Positions 1 to 6,551 of a stretch of DNA of 19,544 nt are shown piece by piece. Source of the DNA: Anaerolineales bacterium (lineage in GTDB: Bacteria > Chloroflexota > Anaerolineae > Anaerolineales > DRMV01). The stretch lies in the NCBI GenBank assembly GCA_026991215.1, contig JALXBY010000170.1, forward strand, positions 1-19,544. Direction: 5' to 3'. The notes under the pieces were generated by a model that was given only the letters and a program-made list of their open reading frames with translations, searched no databases and had not been told where the DNA came from. A program made the translations under genes and the position numbers. Every line of letters starts with the position of its first letter. Position 1 is the stretch's first letter.

Positions 1-712
1 GTTGGGGTTTGCGCGCGGGCCGGGCCGGGGCCGTTTTGGTCGGCGTTTTGGCCGCGGCGGGTCTGGCCCTGGGCGCCTGGGCCGGGGCCTGGGTGGGCTT
101 CCAGTGGAGGAACACCTCCAGCCATTGTTGAATCTGAGTCCTGCGGTACCGCCGGTTGCGGATGAGTTGCTCCAGGTAGCGGGGCAGGCCATCCACCATG
201 ATGGGTTGAATCTCGGCCTGGGAGACGTCCACGTAACTGGCCGGGTCCAGGAAGACCAGGCGGGCTTCCACTTCGGGGACGGACGTGCTCAGCCGCTCTT
301 CCAGCAGTTGTTGCAACTGACCCCGCAGGCCCTTCAGCGCCTGGACCGGGTCGGGACGCACGGGTTTGTAACGCTGCTTGCCCGAATCATAGACCCAGAG
401 CCGGTCTTCACGAACGCGGAAATCCCCTTTGAGATAGGTGGGATACAGCAAGTGCACGCCACTGGGCCCCACCAGGATGGGCGGGAACGGCGGCTGGTTT
501 TCGTAGGGGCGGAAGTTGAGCAAGACCAGGAAGCGGCGGTCCAGGTGTTCGCGAAGCAGTTCTACCAGCCGCTCCTGGGCGGGGTATTCCCGGAACCACT
601 GCCAGCCGTACTGCATGGCCCCCTGCAGGCGTTGCATCCAGTTCAGGTGGGGGCTGTTGCGGCGGGCAAAGGGGGCCAGGTTGACCACCTTCAACGGATT
701 GAGGGGCGGCAT
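1..712 (-). CDS. NERD-like (nuclease-related domain) protein, 3' end outside window
   Basis: The frame is open from an ATG at 710-712 to the left edge (237 codons, no stop), so the gene is partial at its C-terminus. AAGGAG lies 8 bases upstream of the ATG. Residues about 50-100 resemble the start of a nuclease-related (NERD) domain: a strand-rich stretch with FLVLLNFRP, then ILVGPSGVHLLYP, like the VVGPxGVFVIExK core of NERD proteins. The E-x-K expected after that core is not seen (YPTYLKGD instead), so nuclease activity is doubtful. A helical region with many Gln and Arg follows (about 125-205). The visible C-terminus is a basic Ala/Pro/Lys/Arg tail, possibly nucleic-acid binding. It lies directly downstream of metG on the same strand, beyond two strong hairpins. 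The family assignment is from memory of the fold pattern and is moderate at best; the function is unknown. Confidence 0.6.
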   Translation of the reverse strand, partial: MPPLNPLKVVNLAPFARRNSPHLNWMQRLQGAMQYGWQWFREYPAQERLVELLREHLDRRFLVLLNFRPYENQPPFPPILVGPSGVHLLYPTYLKGDFRVREDRLWVYDSGKQRYKPVRPDPVQALKGLRGQLQQLLEERLSTSVPEVEARLVFLDPASYVDVSQAEIQPIMVDGLPRYLEQLIRNRRYRRTQIQQWLEVFLHWKPTQAPAQAPRARPAAAKTPTKTAPARPARKPQ

Positions 713-731
713 GTCTGCAACTCCTTGGTAT

Positions 732-765
732 GGGCAGCCCGGGGCCAGGTTCGGCGGGGCTGCCC
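732..765. repeat. Perfect 9-bp inverted repeat (stem-loop) between metG and the NERD-like gene
   Basis: GGGCAGCCC at 732-740 pairs perfectly with GGGCTGCCC at 757-765 around a 16-base loop. It sits only 20 bases upstream of the NERD-like start codon and has no T-run on either strand. It could be a transcript-stabilising or attenuating hairpin. Confidence 0.6.
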
Positions 766-773
766 GACCGACC

Positions 774-799
774 GGACCGGCGGGATGCCCCGCCGGTCC
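774..799 (-). terminator. Perfect 11-bp stem-loop just after the metG stop, no T-tract
   Basis: GGACCGGCGGG (774-784) and CCCGCCGGTCC (789-799) form an 11-bp stem with a 4-base loop, six bases past the metG stop codon. The strength and position suggest a terminator or 3'-end stabiliser for metG. There is no T-tract, so classic intrinsic termination is not shown. Confidence 0.4.
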
Positions 800-805
800 G
801 CCACA

Positions 806-2608
806 CTACGTGGTCGAGGTGTCCGCAGGTCGGCCCAGGCGGGCCCGTTCCTCTTCCACGATACCGGGGTCCAGTTTGCGGAACAAGGGGGTGGGTTTTT
901 CCATGGTCTGCCCGGCTGGAAGGGGTTGCGGTTCCCAGCGGGCCGTGGCCTCTTCGCCCCGGTACCGGAGGATGCGCCGGGGGCCCAGCGCGTCTTCCAC
1001 GTCTTCCACCACCAGGGAGCCAAACAGGGGCTGGGTGAACCCCAGCATCCGGTGCAGGGCCTCGGAGGTGTGGGGCAGGTAGGGCGCGAACAGGAGTTTC
1101 AGGTGGTTGATGGCCTGAAGCGCGGTGTACATCACGGTCGCGGCCTCGTCCTTCTTCTCCTGTTTGACCAAGGCCCACGGTGCGCGGCGTTCCAGGTAGC
1201 GGTTGACCTCCCGGGCCAGGCGCATGGCCTCCTGCAAACCGGCCCGGAGCCGGACCTGTTCCAGATGTTCCCCCACCTGGGCGAAACCGGCCTCGATTTG
1301 GGTCAGCAGGGCCTGGTCCTCCGCGGTCAGGGGGCCGGGTTCTGGGATGCGTCCTTCCCAGTGGCGGTACGTAAAGGAAAGCACCCGGTGGACCAGGTTG
1401 CCCCAGGTGGCCACCAGTTCCTCGTTGTTGCTGCGCAGGAAGTGGGCCCAGTCCCAGTCGGTATCCTGGTGTTCGGGCATGACCTGGGTCAGGTAGTAGC
1501 GCAGGGGGTCCGGGTCGTAGCGGGAGAGGAAGTCCAAAGCCCAGACCGCCCAGTTGCGGCTGCCGGAAATCTTCTGGCCCTCCAGGTTCAGGAAGGCGTT
1601 GGCCGGGATGTCGTAAGGCAGGTTGAACTCGGCCTGGGTGCCATCCCACAGCGCGCCAAAGCGGGGGCCTGCGGCCATGAGTTGGGCCGGCCAGAGCAGC
1701 GCGTGGAAGGGGATGTTGTCCTTCCCGATGAAGTAATACGTGCGGGCCTCGGGCGCGTACCACCAGTCGTACCAGGCTTTGGGGTCGCCCGCGAGTTGTG
1801 CCCACTCGATGGTCGCGGAAAGGTACCCGATGACCGCCTCGAACCACACGTACATGACCTTGTGCTCCCAGCCCTCTAAGGGCACGGGGATGCCCCATTT
1901 CAGGTCGCGGGTGATGGGCCGGGGCTTCAGGCCTTCACTGCGCAACAGGCCCAGGGAGAAGTTGACCACCAAGGGCCGCCAGCGGCCCACGCGGGTTTCC
2001 AGCCAGGCTTCCAGCCGCGATTGTAGTTTGGGCAGGTCGATGTAGAAGTGTTCGGTCTCCCGCAGTTCGGGGATGCTGCCGTCGATGCGGGAGCGGGGGT
2101 TGATGAGTTTGGTCGCGTCCAGCAGGTTGCCGCACTTGTCGCACTGGTCGCCCCGGGCGTTTTCGTACCCGCAGATGTAACAGGTGCCTTCGACGAAGCG
2201 GTCCGGCAGGAAGCCAAAGGTGGGGGAGTACCACTGCTTTTCCTTGGCCACGAAGAGGTAGCCGTTGTCGTAGATGGCCCGGAACAGGGTCTGGGAGACC
2301 CGGAAGTGGTTCTCGGTGTGGGTGGAGGTGTAGAGGTCGAAGGAAATGCCCAGTTTCTGCCACAGTTCCAGGAAGCGCTCGTGGTAGTAGCGGTAGACGG
2401 CTTCGGGCGTGGAGCCTTCATCTAAGGCCCGGACCAGGATGGGGGTGCCGTGGGCGTCGGAGCCGGAGACCATGAGCACCCGTCGGCCCTTCATGCGCTG
2501 GTAGCGGGTGAAGATATCGGCGGGCAGGTACGCGCCGGCCAGGTTCCCCACATGGAGCAGGGCGTTGGCATACGGCCAGGCCACGGCGGAAAGCACGGGG
2601 AAACTCAT
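806..2608 (-). CDS. metG: Methionyl-tRNA synthetase
   Basis: This 600-residue class I aminoacyl-tRNA synthetase charges tRNA-Met with methionine in the cytoplasm. The nucleotide-binding loop matching HIGH is HVGN (19-22). A zinc knuckle of the CX2C-X9-CX2C type uses Cys143, 146, 156 and 159. The KMSKS-equivalent loop reads KISGS (346-350), so the second lysine is replaced by glycine. The anticodon-binding helical domain follows, including WDWAHFLRSNNEEL and YLERRAPW. The protein is shorter than E. coli MetG (677) because it lacks the C-terminal Trbp111-like dimerisation domain. I chose the ATG at 2608 over an in-frame upstream start at 2653 because GGAGG lies 7 bases before it and the sequence then begins MSFPVLSAVAWPYAN, typical of the family. 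It may be co-transcribed with the 102-residue gene upstream, across a structured spacer. Confidence 0.97.
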   Translation of the reverse strand: MSFPVLSAVAWPYANALLHVGNLAGAYLPADIFTRYQRMKGRRVLMVSGSDAHGTPILVRALDEGSTPEAVYRYYHERFLELWQKLGISFDLYTSTHTENHFRVSQTLFRAIYDNGYLFVAKEKQWYSPTFGFLPDRFVEGTCYICGYENARGDQCDKCGNLLDATKLINPRSRIDGSIPELRETEHFYIDLPKLQSRLEAWLETRVGRWRPLVVNFSLGLLRSEGLKPRPITRDLKWGIPVPLEGWEHKVMYVWFEAVIGYLSATIEWAQLAGDPKAWYDWWYAPEARTYYFIGKDNIPFHALLWPAQLMAAGPRFGALWDGTQAEFNLPYDIPANAFLNLEGQKISGSRNWAVWALDFLSRYDPDPLRYYLTQVMPEHQDTDWDWAHFLRSNNEELVATWGNLVHRVLSFTYRHWEGRIPEPGPLTAEDQALLTQIEAGFAQVGEHLEQVRLRAGLQEAMRLAREVNRYLERRAPWALVKQEKKDEAATVMYTALQAINHLKLLFAPYLPHTSEALHRMLGFTQPLFGSLVVEDVEDALGPRRILRYRGEEATARWEPQPLPAGQTMEKPTPLFRKLDPGIVEEERARLGRPADTSTT

Positions 2609-2665
2609 GGAAACGCCTCCGGTACGCGGGAATCTGGGAACAAGGCCCGACATGACGAAAAGCGT

Positions 2666-2733
2666 GCCGGGGGAGTTCGTCCCCGGCCCGCGGGGGTTCA
2701 GGGATGGGTGCCACGTCCACGCCGGGTGAACCC
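2666..2733 (-). promoter_or_regulatory. Structured metG leader: two consecutive hairpins
   Basis: Reading the minus strand toward metG, the first stem pairs GGGTTCA with TGAACCC (2727-2733 with 2694-2700, plus inner pairs around 2705-2725). The second pairs GCCGGGG with CCCCGGC (2681-2687 with 2666-2672) and is followed by ACGCTTTTCG. The second could be a weak terminator of the upstream gene or an attenuator for metG. I tested it against a T-box: GTGGCACC is present, but the UGGN base does not fit tRNA-Met and no specifier stem was found. The function is unproven. Confidence 0.35.
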
Positions 2734-2791
2734 ACTTGCTGGCTGCACGGACCCTCGCTCACGATATGGAATCGAAGCGGCACCGCGCGCA

Positions 2792-3100
2792 TCAAAGGAT
2801 GGGCGTGCCTTCCAGTTCCCGCTGGGCCTGGGGCTGCTTGCGGGTGGTCAGGAAGGGCTGCCCCTGCCGGTGCACCAACACCACTTCGTCGAAGATGTCG
2901 AACTCGTTCCCCTGCAAGGGACGGCGTCGTCCTACCGCGATACGTTTGCCTTCCCGGAGCCATTGGATGATGGTCTCCCGGGGGTGGATTTCCCAATCGG
3001 AATAATGGACGAAACGCCGGCGGTACCCCCGGGCCCAGGCGATGTGCCCGTTGCCGTAATGCACGGCTTCGATGATGAAATCGTACTTGGGTTTGGCCAT
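2792..3100 (-). CDS. Conserved-looking small protein of unknown function, 102 aa
   Basis: I do not recognise a family. The ATG at 3098-3100 is preceded by TAAGGAAG and begins MAKPKYDFIIEAVHYGNG. The open frame continues further upstream, but that stretch runs through the tRNA gene and is not credible coding sequence. The product is basic and aromatic-rich with alternating short hydrophobic strands (YDFIIEAVHY, GHIAWARGY, EFDIFDEVVLVH), suggesting a small all-beta or beta-barrel fold. It has no cysteine, no signal peptide and no membrane segment. It lies between tRNA-Pro and metG on the same strand, so the tRNA promoter may read into it. The high proportion of Arg, Trp, Tyr and His would suit nucleic-acid binding, but that is only a guess. 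A sharp start signal and protein-like composition make it a likely real gene. Confidence 0.7.
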   Translation of the reverse strand: MAKPKYDFIIEAVHYGNGHIAWARGYRRRFVHYSDWEIHPRETIIQWLREGKRIAVGRRRPLQGNEFDIFDEVVLVHRQGQPFLTTRKQPQAQRELEGTPIL

Positions 3101-3192
3101 CTTCCTTACCCCAAGGCTGGGATGAAGGCGTTGTTGCAAGACGGCCCGTTCCTCGTGGCCCGTAGCGGGGACCTTTCTGGAAAAAACCAAAG

Positions 3193-3265
3193 TCGGGGTG
3201 GGCGGACTCGAACCGCCGACTCCCGCGCCCCAAACGCGGTGCGCTACCACCTGCGCTACACCCCG
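3193..3265 (-). tRNA. tRNA-Pro (anticodon UGG)
   Basis: The 73-base cloverleaf has acceptor CGGGGTG pairing with CACCCCG, D-arm GCGC-loop-GCGC, anticodon stem CCGCG/CGCGG around loop TTTGGGG (anticodon TGG), and T-arm GGCGG-TTCGAGT-CCGCC. The discriminator base is A. CCA is not encoded, since the next bases are CTTTGG, so it must be added by CCA-adding enzyme. A run of six T follows within about 12 bases. Confidence 0.97.
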
Positions 3266-3308
3266 ACCCGAAGCGTTACGGCCAGCACAACCCCTGGGGT
3301 TCAGGCTT

Positions 3309-3337
3309 AGTATAAGACGCTCTAAAAGCAGCGTCAA
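3309..3337 (-). promoter_or_regulatory. Sigma-70-type promoter for tRNA-Pro
   Basis: On the minus strand, TTGACG (3332-3337) and TATACT (3309-3314) are separated by 17 bases. Both hexamers match the consensus at 5 of 6 positions. Transcription would begin near 3302, about 37 bases before the mature tRNA. A perfect palindrome, AACCCCAGGGGTT (3289-3301), lies in the leader. Confidence 0.8.
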
Positions 3338-3372
3338 GCAAGGGGCGGGCGCGCGGCGGCCCTTCCAGCAAT

Positions 3373-3414
3373 AACGAACGACCATCGACCAACGACGAAC
3401 GACCACCGACCAAC
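3373..3414 (-). repeat. Heptanucleotide tandem repeat array A (6 units)
   Basis: Read on the minus strand, the six heptads are GTTGGTC, GGTGGTC, GTTCGTC, GTTGGTC, GATGGTC and GTTCGTT, of consensus GNTSGTC. The array starts 12 bases past the acylphosphatase stop codon, in the spacer before the tRNA-Pro promoter. It is related to the arrays at 7574-7622 and 18701-18742. Confidence 0.85.
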
Positions 3415-3426
3415 ACCCATGCCCCC

Positions 3427-3711
3427 TCACACCGTCGGCCACACCTCGAATGTGGTGGGCAGCGTCGCGTCCTCGTCTTCCAGCCAGGTGACGTCCACCC
3501 TGTCTACCCGGGACCCCAGGGGGCCCTGGTGCAGGGCTTCGAGCAGGGCCTCCAAAGCCGGTTTGGGGCCCTGGGCCATCACCTCGACCGTACCGTCGCG
3601 GCGGTTGCGGACCCAACCCTGCAGGCCCAGGCGTTGGGCCCGCTTCCACGTGAAGTGGCGGAAACCCACGCCCTGCACCAGCCCATGGATGCGGGCATGC
3701 AGGCGGGGCAT
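3427..3711 (-). CDS. acyP: Acylphosphatase
   Basis: This 94-residue cytoplasmic enzyme would hydrolyse acyl phosphates such as 1,3-bisphosphoglycerate or carbamoyl phosphate. The family signature is intact: GLVQGVGFRHFTW (10-22) carries the phosphate-binding loop and catalytic Arg18, and GWVRNRRDGTVEV (32-44) carries the catalytic Asn36. The length matches the roughly 90-residue family norm. The ATG at 3709-3711 follows the livF stop by two bases and has GGGAGG six bases upstream within the end of livF, so translation is probably coupled to livF. Why it sits at the tail of an amino-acid import operon is not evident; acylphosphatases are often housekeeping passengers. It is followed by a heptad repeat array rather than an obvious terminator. 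Confidence 0.95.
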   Translation of the reverse strand: MPRLHARIHGLVQGVGFRHFTWKRAQRLGLQGWVRNRRDGTVEVMAQGPKPALEALLEALHQGPLGSRVDRVDVTWLEDEDATLPTTFEVWPTV

Positions 3712-3713
3712 AC

Positions 3714-4439
3714 TCAGCCTCCCAGGTAGGCTTCCTTGACGCGGGGGTTTTGCAACAAGTCCATCGTCAGACCTTCCAGGACCAGGTTCCCGGTCTCCAA
3801 CACATAGCCCCGATGCGCGAACTTCAGGGCCATGTGCGCGTTCTGTTCCACCAAAAGGATGGTGGTGCCTTCCCGGTTGATTTGCCGCAGCGCGGCGAAC
3901 ATCTCCTGCATGAGCAGGGGGGCCAGGCCCATGGAAGGTTCGTCCAATAGCATCATGCGCCGGCCGGTAATCAAGGCGCGGGCCACGGCCAGCATCTGCT
4001 GTTCCCCGCCGGAAAGGGTCCCGGCCTTTTGGTTGCGCCGTTCGGCCAGGCGGGGGAAGAGATCGAACACCATGTCGAAATCCCGCTTGAGGTTGTGCCG
4101 GTCCTTGCGGGCGTAGGTGGCCAGCATCAGGTTTTCCCACACCGTCAGGTTGCCGAAGATGCGGCGCCCCTCCGGGACGTGGCTGATGCCCAGTTCGCTG
4201 ACCACCTTGTGGGGGGGATACCGGAGCAGGTCATGGCCTTCGAAGGTCATGCGGGTTTTGGGACCGACCTTGACCATCCAGCGGGAAATGGCCCGCAAGG
4301 TCGAGGTCTTGCCGGCCCCATTCGCGCCGATGATGGCCACAATCTCCCCCTTGTTCACGTGGAAAGAGATGCCATGCACGGCGCGGATGTTGCCGTAATA
4401 CACTTCCAGGTTTTCGACCACCAGCTGTGGGCTGCTCAT
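3714..4439 (-). CDS. livF: Branched-chain amino acid-type ABC transporter ATPase LivF
   Basis: This 241-residue ATP-binding subunit would power the HAAT-family importer at the inner face of the membrane. Walker A GANGAGKT is at 38-45, the ABC signature LSGGEQ at 142-147, and Walker B MMLLDEP at 162-168, followed by SMGLAP, which is characteristic of LivF rather than LivG. The ATG at 4437-4439 overlaps the livG stop (ATGA), so translation is coupled. The length matches E. coli LivF (237). The substrate cannot be read from the ATPase; members of this family also move urea, amides and aromatic acids. Confidence 0.96.
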   Translation of the reverse strand: MSSPQLVVENLEVYYGNIRAVHGISFHVNKGEIVAIIGANGAGKTSTLRAISRWMVKVGPKTRMTFEGHDLLRYPPHKVVSELGISHVPEGRRIFGNLTVWENLMLATYARKDRHNLKRDFDMVFDLFPRLAERRNQKAGTLSGGEQQMLAVARALITGRRMMLLDEPSMGLAPLLMQEMFAALRQINREGTTILLVEQNAHMALKFAHRGYVLETGNLVLEGLTMDLLQNPRVKEAYLGG

Positions 4440-5206
4440 ATCTCCACCATCTCCCCAAGGTAGGCTCGAACGACGTCAGGATGGTCCCGGATGACATCGG
4501 GCGGCCCTTCGGCAATCACTTCCCCGAAGTTGAGCACCTGAATCCAGTTGCACAGGTTCATCACGAACTTCATCCGGTGTTCGATGAGCCAGATGGTCAG
4601 GTTGAAGCGTTCGCGGACAAACTGGATGAACTCCATGGTTTCCAACATCTCCGCGGGGCTCATGCCCGCGGTGGGTTCGTCCAGGAGCAGGAGTTTGGGT
4701 TTGGTGGCCAGGGCACGGGCGATTTCTACCTTGCGCTGGATGCCATAGGGAAGCCCGCTGACCACCCGGTGGGCATAGGTTTCGATTTCCAGCATCCGCA
4801 TCAAATCCATGGCCTCGACCTCGATGCGGGCCTCTTCTTCCTGCCGCCGGCGGGTGTTGAAGAAGGCCCCTATCAGGCCGTATCGAATCTGGCCGTAATA
4901 GGCCAGCATGATGTTCTCCAGCGCGGTCAGATGGGTCCACAGCCGCAGGTTCTGGAAGGTGCGGCTGATGCCCAGTTTGCCGATTTCGTTGGGCCGTTTG
5001 CCGGTGATATCCCGGCCCAGGAAGACGATGCGGCCTTCGGTGGGCCGGTAGTAGCCGGTGACCAGGTTGAAAATGGTGGTCTTCCCGGCACCGTTCGGCC
5101 CGATGAGGCCCCGGATTTCCCCCGGCTCGATGCGGGTGTGGAAGTTGTACACGGCCCGCAGGCCGCCGAACCAGTGGGTCAGGCCCTCAATCTCCAGCAG
5201 CGCCAT
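4436..5206 (-). CDS. livG: Branched-chain amino acid-type ABC transporter ATPase LivG
   Basis: This is the second ATPase of the importer, 256 residues. Walker A GPNGAGKT is at 36-43. The signature region reads GLPYGIQRKVEIARAL (151-166), the LivG-type variant of LSGGQ. Walker B LLLLDEPTAGMSP follows, and the LivG-type switch region includes LIEHRMKFVM. I chose the ATG at 5204-5206 because GGAGGAG lies 7 bases upstream and MALLEIEGL starts the domain properly; an in-frame start at 5230 would add eight arginine-rich residues. It overlaps the end of livM by 20 bases and livF by 4, a tightly packed operon order typical of liv systems. Confidence 0.96.
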   Translation of the reverse strand: MALLEIEGLTHWFGGLRAVYNFHTRIEPGEIRGLIGPNGAGKTTIFNLVTGYYRPTEGRIVFLGRDITGKRPNEIGKLGISRTFQNLRLWTHLTALENIMLAYYGQIRYGLIGAFFNTRRRQEEEARIEVEAMDLMRMLEIETYAHRVVSGLPYGIQRKVEIARALATKPKLLLLDEPTAGMSPAEMLETMEFIQFVRERFNLTIWLIEHRMKFVMNLCNWIQVLNFGEVIAEGPPDVIRDHPDVVRAYLGEMVEI

Positions 5207-6500
5207 GGAGTTTCTCCTCCTCGCGAGCAATGCGGCGGCGCTCCAGGAAGGGGATGCGCAACTCCTGGAAGCCCATGAGACCGCGTGGCCGCCGAATCAT
5301 GGCATAAATCAAAATCACGGGGATGACCAGCCATTTGAGCAACTGGAAGGGCCGCAGCACTTCGCTCAGGAACATGAAGAGCACCGGCCCAAGCAGGGAA
5401 CCGGTAATGGAGTTCAGCCCGCCCAGGTAAAGCATGCCCAGGATTTCCGCAGACCGGCGGATGTCGAAGGTCGCGGGGTTGATGTACCCGATGACGTGGG
5501 CATACAGCCCGCCGGCCACACCAGCCCAGAAGGCATGGGTGAGGAACGCGGTGATTTTCACGGCCCGGGTGTTGATGGTCATCATCTCGGCCGCGGATTC
5601 GTTGTCCCGCACCGCGTTGGTGGCCTTCCCCAGAATGGAAGTCACGTAGTTCCGCATGACCCAGATGCCAAACACGGTCCAGAAGAACACCATGGGGAAC
5701 CCGGCCACTTCGGGCTGATTCATGAAGCCGCGCGGGCCACCGATGAATTCCATGTTCTCGAAGAAACTCCTGACGATGAACACATACGCCAGGGTGATGA
5801 TGGCCAGGTAGTCCCCCCGGGTGCGGAAGGAGGGGATGGCCACGGCTAAGGCGCTAAAGGCCGTGACCGCGCCGGCAATCACCAGCACGATGGGGAAGGC
5901 CATGGGCGCGAGTTGGGGCGGGAACACCGGCGGGCCGAAGACGTCGTCGTTCACGAAGCCCCACACCATGAGCACCGAGGAAACGTATGCGCCCACGGCC
6001 ATGAACCCGGCCACCGAGACGGAGAACTCGCCCATCCAACCGTTGACGATGTTCAGGCTCATGGTGGCCAGGATGTTGATGGCCAGCAGGCGAATGACCA
6101 GGAGCCGGTAGTCGTCCGCGCTGCTCCAGGCCCAGAGCAGGAAGAAAAGCAGTACCAGGTGCAGGCCGACGTACACCCCCGTTGAAAGCCGGGCTTCCAG
6201 CCGGCGGATGAGGCCCGCGCTCAGGCGGGCCATCACCGCAAGGGGCAGGCCGTAAATCAGGACCAGGTAGAGCAGCACCGAAGGGATCAACCATGGCTTT
6301 TTCAAAATCAAGGAGAGGCCGAAGATGGCCGGAATCTGGCCCAGGCCCAGGGCATAGGCCAGGGCAGGGCCAATGTACCATTCCAGCAACACGGCCAGAG
6401 CCGCGCCCAGGAACCAACTGCCTACGGGCACATCCCGCAGGGCCTGCAGTTTGCTGCGGAGGGAACGCCGGAAGGGGGTGGAGGATACCGATATGCTCAT
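5187..6500 (-). CDS. livM: Branched-chain amino acid-type ABC transporter permease LivM
   Basis: This 437-residue permease is close in size to E. coli LivM (425). Many hydrophobic helices are visible from about residue 28 onward, after a polar, arginine-bearing cytoplasmic N-terminus. The LivM/BPD-type core includes LLAINILATMSLNIVNGWMGEFSV in two parts, the loop SFRTRGDYLAIITLA, and the ATPase-contacting segment SILGKATNAVRDNESAAEMM, where the RDNE coupling helix is diagnostic. The charged C-terminus is cytoplasmic. The start at 6498-6500 has TGAGG about 8 bases upstream. It lies 51 bases downstream of livH and overlaps livG. Confidence 0.95.
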   Translation of the reverse strand: MSISVSSTPFRRSLRSKLQALRDVPVGSWFLGAALAVLLEWYIGPALAYALGLGQIPAIFGLSLILKKPWLIPSVLLYLVLIYGLPLAVMARLSAGLIRRLEARLSTGVYVGLHLVLLFFLLWAWSSADDYRLLVIRLLAINILATMSLNIVNGWMGEFSVSVAGFMAVGAYVSSVLMVWGFVNDDVFGPPVFPPQLAPMAFPIVLVIAGAVTAFSALAVAIPSFRTRGDYLAIITLAYVFIVRSFFENMEFIGGPRGFMNQPEVAGFPMVFFWTVFGIWVMRNYVTSILGKATNAVRDNESAAEMMTINTRAVKITAFLTHAFWAGVAGGLYAHVIGYINPATFDIRRSAEILGMLYLGGLNSITGSLLGPVLFMFLSEVLRPFQLLKWLVIPVILIYAMIRRPRGLMGFQELRIPFLERRRIAREEEKLHGAAGD

Positions 6501-6551
6501 GGCGCCTGCCTCAGAGGATGCGACCTGGTTGGCATGACTTTCCAGAAAGGT

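Noticed and set aside
2..1879. A 625-codon plus-strand open frame opposite metG and the NERD-like gene
   Set aside because: Its composition is Gly/Arg/Pro/His rich with no family pattern, and the minus strand holds unmistakable metG motifs. Long antisense frames are expected at this GC content.
2666..2791. T-box riboswitch upstream of metG
   Set aside because: Only a fragment (GTGGCACC) resembles the T-box core, the UGGN base would not pair with the tRNA-Met discriminator, and no specifier stem was found.
3289..3301. Perfect 13-base palindrome AACCCCAGGGGTT as an operator for tRNA-Pro
   Set aside because: It is short, GC-rich and found once here; nothing else supports a repressor site in a tRNA leader.
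3373..3414. CRISPR array or transposon end
   Set aside because: The units are only 7 bases with no spacers and no cas genes. No transposase, target duplication or terminal inverted repeats flank any of the three arrays.
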